Below, piece by piece: positions 48,083 to 58,145 of a DNA stretch of 64,000 bases. The DNA comes from Lachnospiraceae bacterium (GTDB taxonomy: Bacteria > Bacillota > Clostridia > Lachnospirales > Lachnospiraceae). The translations under genes were made by a program, and so were the position numbers. The notes beneath the pieces were generated by a model. The model was given only the letters and a program-made list of their open reading frames with translations, was not told where the DNA came from and searched no databases. The stretch covers positions 1 through 64,000 of the forward strand of contig CAJTDL010000011.1 of NCBI GenBank assembly GCA_910575035.1. Direction: 5' to 3'. How positions within the stretch are numbered: position 1 is the first letter of the stretch; every line of letters begins with the position of its first letter.

Positions 48083-48955
48083 ATGGCAATATCATCCATT
48101 GCAATTTTGGGCGGGGACCTGCGGCAATGTTACTGTGCAGAATACCTGCTGTCTCTGGGATGGCAGGTTACCTGTTTCCATACCCTGGATTTCCCATATT
48201 GTGGCAATATACGCTTTGCCCCAAGCCTTTCAGAAGCCCTCCCAGGGGCAGAGGTAATCCTGGCGCCCACGCCCCTTTCCAAAGACAGCATCCACTTATA
48301 CCAGGCAAATTCCCAAAAACCCCCCTGCCCTCTGGCAGATTTATGGGATTCTCTGATGCCTGGCCAAATTTTGGCTGCACACAGCATTCCGGAAAAAACA
48401 GCCGCCATGCTATCAGAAAAAGGCTGCAAAGCATTTCAATTATCTCAAGGGGAAGATTTCACTGCCGAAAATTCCCGGCTCACTGCGGAAGGCCTTTTGT
48501 CTGAAATGATCCGGCAGACTCCCTTTTCCCTGTCCTCAGCCAATGTGCTCCTGCTAGGCTATGGGCACTGTGGAGCGGCAATCGGATCTATGCTGCTCCA
48601 CATTTGCCGCAGCATTTATGTACTGGAATGGGACTTAACTAAGCAATCCCACGCCAGGGAACAGGGGCTCTGCCCTATAACTCCTGCTGATTTCCCAGAA
48701 ACGCTCCCCCAGTGCAGCCTTCTGGCCAACACCATCCCAGCCCCTGTGCTGGAACCAAAGCAATTGCGGGATCTTCCTGGCTCCTGCCACATATTTGATA
48801 TTGCCTCCGCGCCTTTTGGCTTCCCAACAGACATTACGGAAAAATTCCTGCTGCCCTATTTTCGGGTTCCAGGCATTCCTGGAAGGTTTTCTCCTGCGGC
48901 TGCTGGGCAAATCATCGGCAAGACAATAGAAAGGATCTTAGATTATGGCTTATGA
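48083..48955 (+). CDS. dpaA: Dipicolinate synthase subunit A
   Basis: 290 residues from MAISSIAILGGDLRQCYCAE (AGAGG upstream). The Rossmann start AILGGDLRQ binds NADPH, with a second nucleotide fold near residue 150 (NVLLLGYGHCGAAIGSML). DpaA with DpaB converts dihydroxytetrahydrodipicolinate into dipicolinic acid in the mother cell; DPA then loads the spore core. The stop overlaps dpaB by 11 bases. Marks the organism as a spore former. Confidence 0.88.
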   Translation: MAISSIAILGGDLRQCYCAEYLLSLGWQVTCFHTLDFPYCGNIRFAPSLSEALPGAEVILAPTPLSKDSIHLYQANSQKPPCPLADLWDSLMPGQILAAHSIPEKTAAMLSEKGCKAFQLSQGEDFTAENSRLTAEGLLSEMIRQTPFSLSSANVLLLGYGHCGAAIGSMLLHICRSIYVLEWDLTKQSHAREQGLCPITPADFPETLPQCSLLANTIPAPVLEPKQLRDLPGSCHIFDIASAPFGFPTDITEKFLLPYFRVPGIPGRFSPAAAGQIIGKTIERILDYGL

Positions 48956-49592
48956 TTTTCATGACAAATCCATTGGCATCGGTTTTACCGGTTCCTTTTG
49001 CACTTATGAGAAAATTTTCCATGCATTGGAAGAATTAAAAGAAACTGGCGCAAGCCTCCTTCCTGTCTTTTCCCTCAACGCCTCCACTTTGGATTCCCGC
49101 TTTGGCGACAGCAAAGACTTCTTGGCGCGCGCAGAAAAACTCACTGGCAAAAAACCAATTACCACCATTCCCGGGGCTGAACCCATTGGCCCCAAGGGCT
49201 TGATGGATATCTTAGTGATTTCCCCCTGCACTGGAAATACGCTTTCTAAGCTGGCAAACGGGATTTCTGATACCCCAGTGCTGATGGCGGCAAAATCCCA
49301 TCTGCGCAACAACCGCCCACTGGTGCTCTCCCTTTCTACTAACGATGCCCTTGGGATGAATTTAAAAAATATTGGCATCCTGCTAAATACAAAAAATATC
49401 TACTTCGTCCCATTTGGCCAAGATGATTACCAGGCAAAGCCCAATTCCATGACGGCATTCACAGAGCTTTTGCCAGAAACCATTGACTGCGCCCTGCTTG
49501 GAAAGCAGATACAACCTGTTATCCGAAGCCCCCACAATATGCCTGGCAGTCAGCCAAATACCCCGCCGCAAACAGCTGGGCATCAAATTTAA
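48945..49592 (+). CDS. dpaB: Dipicolinate synthase subunit B
   Basis: 215 residues of the flavoprotein-like DpaB/SpoVFB family: IGIGFTGSFCTYEKIFHALE at the start, ILVISPCTGNTLSKLANGIS (about 88-107), then TPVLMAAKSHLRNNRPLVL. It forms the complex with DpaA. The C-terminal 25 residues (HNMPGSQPNTPPQTAGHQI) are an unusual low-complexity tail just before the tandem repeats. Confidence 0.88.
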   Translation: MAYDFHDKSIGIGFTGSFCTYEKIFHALEELKETGASLLPVFSLNASTLDSRFGDSKDFLARAEKLTGKKPITTIPGAEPIGPKGLMDILVISPCTGNTLSKLANGISDTPVLMAAKSHLRNNRPLVLSLSTNDALGMNLKNIGILLNTKNIYFVPFGQDDYQAKPNSMTAFTELLPETIDCALLGKQIQPVIRSPHNMPGSQPNTPPQTAGHQI

Positions 49593-49639
49593 AACGTCCC
49601 AAGGGCAGGGCGTCTGCACCCACAGGGCACCTATCCTCG

Positions 49640-49827
49640 CTGCATCCGCCAAATATCTGCGCATACCCGCAGGGCGCTTAACCCAGCTGCATCCGCCAAA
49701 TATCTGCGTATACCCGCAGGGCGCTTAACCCGGCTGCATCCGCCAAATATCTGCGTATACCCGCAGGGCGCTTAACCCAGCTGCATCCGCCAAATATCTG
49801 CGTATACCCGCAGGGCGCTTAACGAGG
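49640..49827. repeat. Four tandem 47-bp repeats after dpaB
   Basis: Unit starts CTGCATCCGCCAAATATCTG at 49640, 49687, 49734 and 49781, with a broken fifth at 49828. Each unit holds CTGCG-TATACC-CGCAG, a small hairpin, and ends CGCAGGGCGCTTAAC. Only single-base differences are seen among units. 47 is not a multiple of three, so it is unlikely to code. Confidence 0.8.
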
Positions 49828-49880
49828 CTGCTTGGCTCACTGCCCGCAGGAATAAAAATGCATAAACAGAAATATCCCAT

Positions 49881-49910
49881 CTGCCCTGCCGTTATATGCC
49901 TGCAGGGCAG
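49881..49910. terminator. GC-rich hairpin between dpaB and 49926
   Basis: CTGCCCTGC and GCAGGGCAG pair; it lies between convergent transcription units and after the tandem repeats. Confidence 0.6.
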
Positions 49911-49925
49911 AGACATATCCTCTGT

Positions 49926-50102
49926 CTATAGGATACGGTATTCCATCATTTCATAATGGAGCATTGTACCTTCGGTTACTTCTGGGGGCAGCAAGGCTCT
50001 TGCTACACATTTCAGTTCTTCCTGTGGATTATCAATTTGCTGTAAATAGGCATAATCCCCATCAATACGTGCTACGCTATATTCGATTGGCCCAAAATTC
50101 AT
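49926..50102 (-). CDS. DUF3006-like small protein, 58 aa
   Basis: Start MNFGPIEYSVARIDGDYAYL at 50102, with AAAGGA about 11 bases upstream. The sequence R-I-D/E-G-D...LP..V.EG..L is the pattern of DUF3006 proteins, small beta-barrel-like proteins of unknown role. It follows the sigma-like gene by 78 bases on the same strand. Confidence 0.6.
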   Translation of the reverse strand: MNFGPIEYSVARIDGDYAYLQQIDNPQEELKCVARALLPPEVTEGTMLHYEMMEYRIL

Positions 50103-50180
50103 GATTCCCATTCCTTTCTTTTTATTGTTACCTGGGTATGCCGTTTATCCCTATTATAAAAATCTGCCTTTTTATAGCGC

Positions 50181-50939
50181 CTACTTTTCCTGGGATAAAG
50201 ACAGAACAGCCCTGACCTCCTCTTCTGGCATCCTTGTATAATCTGCCAATTCCTGTATGGTGGGGATTGTGAAATTTTCTTCTGCCAGCAGCTTTTGGGC
50301 TTCGTGGATAAAATTGACTTTTGCCAGCAATAGCTTTTCCTGGTATACTGTACTTTCTTCCTGTTGGAAGAATCCCTCCATAGCCTCCCGGACATAAGCC
50401 TCCAGCTTCACCTCCACCGCAGCAGGCTCTTCCACCCCCTCTTTCCCCAGAAGTTGATCCAATCCAATCAAAAGCCCCAGATTTCCCTCCTGCACCAATT
50501 CCTCCAACAAAACTTTATCCGAAGCATAGGCTCCTGCAATCTCCATCAGCTTTCCAAGCCATTGGCGATTAATATCTGCCACAACTGCCCGCTCTCCCGC
50601 CAGCAGCCTTCGATACAAATCTGCCTTCTGTTCTTGGGACAGGACTGGCGCTGCAGCAATTTCATCCATATACAGCCTATTGTAAATGCCAGAACATTCC
50701 CCCTTTTTCCCAGCCGTCCCCATAGCTTCCGCATCTGCCCGCTTTTTCTTTGAATCTGTTTCCTCAAATGTTTTCTGGAAATTTTGCAAATACTGGCATA
50801 CCAGCCCCTGCTGCTCCTGGGACAAATCCATTCCCTTAAAATAAGACTGTATTTCCTCCTTTGTGACCGGCTCCGTTCTGGCCTTTAAAATTTCCTGTAC
50901 GGAACGCACTGCTTCTATAAATGTCTTTTGGTCTACCAT
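50181..50939 (-). CDS. Sigma-70-like protein lacking region 4
   Basis: 252 residues from MVDQKTFIEAVRSVQ, with GGGAGGG upstream. After a helical N-terminus, LYMDEIAAAPVLSQEQKADL resembles sigma region 1.2 and LLEELVQEGNLGLLIGLDQL resembles region 2.1-2.2 of RpoD-type sigma factors, but the DNA-melting region 2.3-2.4 is poorly kept. The end IPTIQELADYTRMPEEEVRA is like region 3.0. No region 4 is present. It may be a degenerate sigma factor or a sigma-like regulator that binds core polymerase. Confidence 0.6.
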   Translation of the reverse strand: MVDQKTFIEAVRSVQEILKARTEPVTKEEIQSYFKGMDLSQEQQGLVCQYLQNFQKTFEETDSKKKRADAEAMGTAGKKGECSGIYNRLYMDEIAAAPVLSQEQKADLYRRLLAGERAVVADINRQWLGKLMEIAGAYASDKVLLEELVQEGNLGLLIGLDQLLGKEGVEEPAAVEVKLEAYVREAMEGFFQQEESTVYQEKLLLAKVNFIHEAQKLLAEENFTIPTIQELADYTRMPEEEVRAVLSLSQEK

Positions 50940-51281
50940 AAACCCTCCCATTCCAAAACAAGGCCTCTTCACCCACACATTATAATGCCTAATAAACATA
51001 CTGCTAAAACACAGCCTGCAAATCCCTGGCCTGTTTAGCCAGAAATATTAATTGGCCTGGACAGCCAGAAACATTTCTTGGCCTGACCAGCCAGAAACAT
51101 TTCTATTTTACCATGAATGGTGCCTTTTGTCAGTATCTTTTCGCACAAATACCATACATATACTTCTATATTTAACTACTTTAACGCTTGCTTTCATACT
51201 TTCATAAATCAGGGAAACAATCAGAAAAACAAGATCCCTGGCAACATATCAGGGAGCATAAATTAAGAAAAGCCTAAAAAA
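50940..51281. repeat. Three 26-bp tandem hairpin repeats in an intergenic gap
   Basis: TGGCCTGnnnAGCCAGAAA units lie at 51027, 51053 and 51079, exactly 26 bases apart, each with a TGGC/GCCA stem. The rest of the 340-base gap upstream of the sigma-like gene shows no ORF. The repeats could be an RNA element or a protein-binding array. Confidence 0.55.
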
Positions 51282-51363
51282 TGGATGGAGAAGGATTCGA
51301 ACCTTCGAAGGCGTTGCCAACAGATTTACAGTCTGCCCCCTTTAGCCACTCGGGAATCCATCC
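51282..51363 (-). tRNA. tRNA-Tyr (anticodon GTA)
   Basis: On the minus strand GGATGGATTCCCGAGTGGCT starts an 82-base class II tRNA. The acceptor stem pairs GGATGGA with TCCATCC. The anticodon loop CTGTAAA gives GTA. A long variable arm and GGTTCGAATCC T-arm follow. The CCA end is not encoded. Confidence 0.95.
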
Positions 51364-52021
51364 ATATCATGATCAAGGCTCTTGTTAATGCCTTAACCGT
51401 GATATATTATAGCATAGGATTTCTTTCCTTGCAAGCTAATTTTTTATTTCTCTAAAATTAAGAACAGAAAAAAGGTTACTATTTTTGGCCAATGTCAGTA
51501 ACTTAAGGGATTTTAGCGGCAGGCAACAGAGGAGATGGCTAAACGTCCGTAAGCCGGAAAAAGATTTCCTATTAGAATGCCCAGCAAATAAAATGCCAGG
51601 CCTTCCGTAAATGTGTGGTTTTCAATCTGGGAAACTGCTTGGCTCTATGAAGAACCGAATACTTTGCTGACATGATTCCATGCCCAATACACCAAGTGAA
51701 AGCCAAGGCTCCTTTTCTCAGCTTACAGGCAAGGAAAACGTAGTTAGGGGGAGGCTGGGGCTTTTGGGGTTTCCCTTGTGACTTGCGAGGGGGTTAGCAT
51801 TTCTTAGCAGTTCCCCAATCTTTCAGGGATTTGCGGACAGGAACGTCCGCAAAAGCCCTGGCCACGCCACGGACGGCGTGGCCAGGGCGGTTCCGTCCGT
51901 ATGGGGCAATTACCCTATGTTTTCCAAATCACTTTTACTGTTTTATATACCATTTTCAATCCAATTTCTTCTAAAAGCATAAGGGACAGCCCCCCTGTCC
52001 CTTATGCGCAGCTATTCCATT
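51364..52021. other. 658-base gap without genes; structured
   Basis: No coding frame with a ribosome site is seen. It holds a perfect 14-bp stem (51855-51868 with 51875-51888, GCCCTGGCCACGCC) around a six-base loop, and a GGGACAG/CTGTCCC hairpin at about 51980-52004 that probably ends the GH92 gene transcript. The part 51471-51800 is unexplained. Confidence 0.5.
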
Positions 52022-55000
52022 TTATTTCACTTTTACTTTTTTAGCATCAGAATAACTATTATATACTTTCTTACCATCCACCTTCCAATATGCACGGACA
52101 CGATAATAATACGTCTTCCCGGTTTTCAGTTTCTTATGGGTATATGTAATTTTCTTGGCGCCTTTAATGGCCTTAGCAACCTTCCACTTCCCTTTTTTTC
52201 CTACTTTATAGGATAAAACATACCCATCGGCTCCTGCTATCTTCTTCCAAGTGATTTTTGCGGCCTTCTTCTTTGCCTGAACCTGTTTGAGCGTTGCCTT
52301 GGTTTTGCAATCTGCAGTTTTTTCTTCATAATGCGCAAATTTTTATTTAGTTTTTCCGTATTTGCCTTCAGTTCATCCTGTGCTTTTTTCAGCTGAGCCT
52401 GTACTTCTAGCGCTGCGATATCTTTTTCAGCAATCACCAAAACAGGCAAATTGTCCACAGCCTCCTTCACTTCTGTTGGCAAAGCATCATATGCCTTACG
52501 GGCTGCTTCTACAGCAGCTTTATCTTTCAGCGCCACGTTCTTAAGCTTCTCAATGGCATCTATCACTGGCTTAGCCTGAACCTTCCGTTCATCTTCCCTG
52601 TCTTTTTTATCCTGCTCTTCCTTCTTAATCTCTGAGATTTCAGACTCTGCTTTTGCCAGCACGCTGTAATTTCCTACCAGTCTCTACTGCTTTTCTGTGA
52701 GTGAATCATAGCCGGCTCTTGCTGCCTTTATGGCGGCTTCACTTTGCAGATTTACATCGCCAATGGCATCTATAGCCTTTATAATAGCATTTGCTGCCGC
52801 CTGGTCTACCTGCTGCCTGAGCTCCTCTTCCCTCTGCTTGCTCTCTAGCACATCCAACTGCGCTTCTGCTAATTGCAGGGCACCGTATTCTTCCACAAGC
52901 GCCTTCGCCTCATCTGGTAAAGCATCGTATGCGCTTCGGGCTGCCTGAACCGCCCCTTTTGACTCCAAGGTAATTTGCCCTAAATCCCTAATGGCTTTCC
53001 TTACTTGTTCTGCTGCAGCTGTTATTTCTGCCTGATGGTTCAGTGCACTCCATGTTTCTTCAGCTGCCAGCAATGCCCCGTAGTTTGCCACTACAGCTTT
53101 TAGCCGGTCTGAAAGTGCATCATATGCATTGCGGGCTGTTTTTATTGCATCCGCAGAATCCAGCGTAATTTCGCCCAAAGCGCCAATAATCCCCATGACA
53201 GACTGTACCATTTCCGCTTCTTCCTTCGTAAACGCAGAATCCTTAAATGCCTGCAGTGCTTCCCTTAGGGCGCGCTCCGCCTTTTTATATTCTTCTTCTG
53301 TTGCTCCCTCTCTTTCCAGTTCTGCTTTTGCTTCCTGAATTGCCTGCTCTAATATATCTTTTGCTTCTTGTGTGTAATTTCCCTGGTTTGCGCCTACTAC
53401 AGCATTACGAAACATTTCTTCCGCATTATTAATGGCTTCTTTCAATCCATTTTTTATATCAGTGTCAAAAGCAATCCAGTCAAAATTCCCTACATAATTC
53501 TTTCCGCTTTCCCTTGTCCCTCTCAATACTATGCAGATTGCATGGGTTCCCTTCATTTTCTCACCCGCAGCCTCATCTATGGGCGCAGATGCAACTCTAT
53601 ATGGCCCCCAATTCTGATCATGCGGTATATTGACACTTGCCAGCAATTCTCCATCAGCCCCATCCAGGCGGATCTCCAATTTTGCATCACGGTAACAATT
53701 ATTTCCGCCTGTATAGCTGACATTTATCTGGTTTGGTGCCGTATCTCCAAATTTTATCCCGTCATACAAAAACCATGCCCCATCAAACGTGTTTGCTACA
53801 ATCTTTCCGCCTTCTGCGTTTTCAAAAGTTAATGCGGCTCCTGTATCTGGATTTTTTTCATTTGTGTAGGAATTTGCATTCTCAAATTCTATTCTCTGAT
53901 AGCCGTCAAGTAAAGCAACCAACGCATCAATGGCTTTTTCTAATTTACCAGACATCTCTTCCAGTTTTGCATCATCCGCCTCTGTGGCTAAAAGCGCCTC
54001 TGCTTCTTCTATTACTGTCTCCAGCTCTTTCAGGGATTTCTGCGTGTAAAAAGCTTCGTCCGCTTCTTTTGCTATCTTAACCAGCGATTCCAGATTGGCT
54101 TTCCAGCCTTGCCATACCACAAGCTTTTCTACATGTGATTTTCCCTGGCTAAATATAAACTCCAACTGCGCCCTTGCATTTGCGCCATCCCTTACCAGGA
54201 CGCTTCCTGGAATCTTGAGCACTTCATTCTTTTCACCGGAAATTCCGAAGTCTGTGCCCTGTGCCAGCTCTTTCCCATTAAACAGCACTTTTTCCAGCTT
54301 ATTGCCTCTGTACCTGATATTTGCAACAAAGTCAGATGGGTTTTCAACGTCAATATCTGTTGGGAAATCCTCAAAAACCTCCCATTCACGCACAGCAATA
54401 TGGCCCCAGCCCAGGTTTGCTTCCTTAATCAAAATCCTTAGCGCTGAAACATTTTCCTGGTCCTCAAAATCAACCTGTGTGCTGCACCGATGGTCTCCGC
54501 CATTCTCGTCTTGCCACTGCAGCATATAGTCCTCTTCCAGCGCCACCCAATCCTGCCCTTCTGCTTTCACCTGAAGGTCAATCTTGGTTGGTTCCTGCTT
54601 GCCACGGTAATTAGACCATATTTTCATAGAGGTCAGCTTATCCTTCGGGGTATCCCACTCCATAGTCAGATAATAGGGCGTGTCCGCTAATTGGCTGCTG
54701 GACATATCCTGGCTGATATAGCCAACGTCATAATTGCCGTCAATCAATGACTTAGAGGGCTCATCAATATCCCCTCCTGGATTTCGGAAGTTTGTTGCGC
54801 TCACCTTTGCATCTTTGGCATGATTGATCCCTGTTATCCTTGTTACTTCACTATCGCCAAAAAATGGAGGCTGTGTATTATCTTCTGGGCTTTCTGCTGA
54901 CTCATCATATACAATGGCATCTTTTCTGTAATCAGACGCCCATGCGGACGGCTGGTTCCCCATCACAAAAGCCGCCTGCCCTCCAGCTGTGATCTGGCCA

Positions 55001-57240
55001 TAGGTAAGCACTGGGATATCAAGCGCTTTTCCATTTAACTGCGCAGACTGTATGTAACAGTTCCGATTCTCATCATCATCATTGTTATCAGCGGTTACAA
55101 CAAACTGCGTTCCCGTCTGGGGATTGTTAATCGTCACTTTATCAAAAATAGGGCTTCCAACCATATATTCCCCTGATGCTGGATTAACGGGATAAAAACC
55201 CATTGCGGAAAAGAGATACCATGCCGACATCTGCCCACAGTCGTCATTTCCCAGTTCTCCATTTGTATCGTCTGTGTAACTTTCTAATAGTGTCTGCCTT
55301 ACATATTTTTGCGCAAGGTCTGGACGGCCGCTAAAGTTAAACATGTACCCATAGTGATGGCACGGCTCATTTTGATGTTCGATCCACTTGTTGCCTCCCA
55401 GTCCGCCAAAGGCTTTTTCAAGCTCTTCATTGTAAAAGCTTGCCCCCTGGCTCTCAGTCATGCAATTAAGCAGCCCCTGCGGGTCATGTGGGGCAAACCA
55501 TGTGTATTTCCTTCGGTCGCCTTCCGTAAAACCTTCCCCTCCAGAGGTTGTCCAGTTTCCATCCACGTCCCGGCCCATTGCATAGCCGGTGTCTGGATTA
55601 ATCGCATTTTTATAATTCATGCTCCGGTTTAGGAAATACTTTGCCTGCGCATCTTCTCCGACTGCCTTGCCACCTGGGCAACGCACCAGTCATCATATGC
55701 AAATTCGACTGTCCTTGATACATTTTCATTTACATACCCATTGGGTATATATCCTAATGCTTTATACGCTGACAAGCCTCCACGCGCTTCATAAGGAACA
55801 TTGTTCTGCCTGTCTGCCCATTTGATTGTCCCATCGCCCTCCTGGGGTATCATTGCGTCCTTTAATACTGCCTCATATGCAAGATTATAGTCAAATCCGT
55901 CAAAGCCTTTGTTAATGGCTTCTGCAACGATAGAATCCCCATGCGTGCCAATCATAATATTTGTGTATCCTGGATTTGGCCATTTTGGCATATAGCCGCC
56001 CTCCTGGTAGTTTTGGAGCAGCGACCCGACCATATCATTTACCCTTTCTGGCGCAACAAGCGTCAGGAAACTGTTTTGTGCCCGGAATGTATCCCATAAA
56101 GAAAAATCCGTATAGGATTTCCCTTCATGATATTGGTCGTCATATGGGCTAAAGTACATATCTTTCCCATCTACCTCCTCATAAAATGCCCTTGGATATA
56201 AGAGTGCATGGTACATAGCCGTATAGAAAATGTTTTTTTCTGCCTCTGTTGCCCCTCCAATCTGAATCACATTCATTTTATCATTCCAAACATTTTTCAG
56301 CTCGTTTTTTACCGTATCAAAGCTCTTCTCCCCAATCTCCTGCCCTATATTTTTTCTCGCCTGTTCCACACTAATGAATGATGTTCCAATCCTCACCTCT
56401 ACTGTTTCATCCTGTTCTGTGGCAAATGTCAGATAAGCGCCTGTTTTCTGCCCCTCCGCTGCAACTTCATTCTCCTGAATCTGGTAGTCTTTGTAAATCC
56501 CTTTCCCAGTAACTGCCTTTGAAAACTGAATGACAAAATACCCTTTCAGGTTCTTTGGGGGATTATTATTCAAATGGGAGCTCATGTTGTCATTATTCCA
56601 TCCGTAAATTTCCCCTGCCTCCATATCAACCGTAATGTTTCCATTTCCCCTATCCCTTGCAGATTCCACAAAAATCTTTGCTTCATTGCTCTTTGGGTAT
56701 GTAAAGCGGTAAATAGCGCAGCACTCCGTTGCCGTCATTTCCGCTGTGATTGGCTTTCCCTCTTCCCCGCCTGCTTCCACTTTATAATAATAAGGGGTAG
56801 ATATTTCACGGCCATGGGAGAAGGTCAGGGCTCTCCCATTCTCATCTGGCGCAACATCACCTATCTGAGGCATAACGTTTACATAACCATAATCTCCCAT
56901 CCAGATTGCCGGCTGATGCGTTGCAAAAAAACCCTTAAACTTGGTATCCTGATACATGTATGAAATATCACCGATTCTATTCATCCTAGTCTGGGGCGTG
57001 AAGTTCGTCATTCCAAAAGGCGATGTGACGAAAGGCGCAGTCCCTGCCCACTCACTATTTCCCTTGAAATTATTTGTCCCAATCAAAGGATTCGCATACT
57101 GCACCAAATCTTGTGCTTCAATTTCTCTTTGCTCTACATTTTGGCCGTTTGCCGCATATGCGGTGTTTGGGCCTGCCAACCACAGATGTAGCCAATATTG
57201 CGCCTGCAAGCAATAAAGATGTAATTCTTTTCCATTTCAT
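52022..57240 (-). pseudogene. GH92 alpha-mannosidase, multidomain secreted enzyme, broken
   Basis: The true start is MKWKRITSLLLAGAILATS at 57240 (AAGGAG upstream), a signal peptide. Frame changes occur at about 57180-57200, at about 55660-55680 and at about 52325, and an in-frame TAG lies at 52684. Read through, the order is: signal peptide; GH92 domain (QYANPLIGTNNFKGNSEW ... CGQMSAWYLFSAMGFYPVNP) for about 750 residues; a discoidin/CBM32-like domain; a CBM6-like domain (FDGAWFLYDGIKFGDTAPNQ); several FIVAR-like repeats (ARNAYDALSDRLKAV type); and an Fn3-like end (KITWKKIAGADGYVLSYKVG). An intact enzyme would trim alpha-mannosides from host glycans. Four separate lesions argue for a real pseudogene. 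Confidence 0.8.
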
Positions 57241-58145
57241 AGCAATTTTCTCCTTCCGTTTCTCCCAAACACATTTATATTTTAACAATTATTTCCCCAA
57301 TGCCAGACGGATGCAGGAGCTTTTCACTGAGCAAAACCACAACAGGAAAAAGCTCCTGCATCCAGCGTATGAACTGCCAAAAAAACTCCCACAAATTCTC
57401 GCCAAAATATAAATGTACCAAAACACTAATAGCATTATAATCAGAAAATTTATGCACTTTGAACACTGTTTTCTTTTAACATTCCCTTTAAAATACATTG
57501 AAAATATAATGAGGAAACTATAGAAAAAATTCTTCTATACCCAAAATTAGATTCACATAAATGATTAAGAGATGCCATTTCGTTACCTATGCATTAACTT
57601 TACCTTTTGCAGAGCAAATACCTAAAGAACCCACCAATACATCCCCCCTTCTTCATCTCATTTCCACAATAAGGTTCAAAAGCTAATTATAATAAATATA
57701 TTATAACATTTTTAGCTTTTTCCTCTAGGTGAGATTTTTCCGTTTTAAAGGGGCTTTTTTACTTTATCCAACTTTATTTGGCAAATTGTAATAATATACA
57801 TTTTGCATAAATATGCGCTGCTGTCTTTTGCATTGCCCGTCCGAACTGCCAAAACTTTCCTCTCACCATATTGAAAACCCAAACCATATATGCTATAATT
57901 TGATTCTGAGTATTTGCCTTTTCAATCTTATTGATTGTAGGCTTACATAGACAAAATATTTAATGCATTTCCCTCCTACTTTTCGTTTTAAAAGGCGAAG
58001 GGAGCCCTATGAAAAGCTGTAACAAAAGATAAATCAGGAATCAATTATGATTTACTGGCTTTTTAACAGTACAGGATTTTTACCCACAAGCGTAAAATTG
58101 GCTAATTTGTTTTATCTAAAAAATTTAACAACTAAGGAGGATAAC
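57241..58145. other. 900-base gap between divergent genes
   Basis: Promoter region of the broken GH92 gene (left) and of the hemerythrin-receiver gene (right). A long inverted repeat (GGATGCAGGAGCTTTT 57309 onward with GAAAAAGCTCCTGCATCC 57346-57363) is the clearest structure. The rest is AT-rich with no gene that I can support; the plus frame from 58047 lacks a ribosome site before 58146. Confidence 0.5.
57309..57363. terminator. Long inverted repeat, terminator-like or attenuator
   Basis: A 16-bp stem with a 20-base loop, next to the GH92 start on the upstream side. As it lies in the 5' region of that gene it may be an attenuator instead of an end signal. Confidence 0.45.

Noticed and set aside
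49640-49827. CRISPR array
   Set aside because: The 47-bp units are directly joined with no unique spacers and there are no cas genes.
49483-49916. Frames through the 47-bp repeats (both strands)
   Set aside because: They lack ribosome sites and exist because the repeat lacks stops; the unit length is not a multiple of three.
58047-58145. Upstream start for the hemerythrin-receiver protein
   Set aside because: No ribosome site; AAGGAGG stands before the ATG at 58146, where the hemerythrin domain begins.
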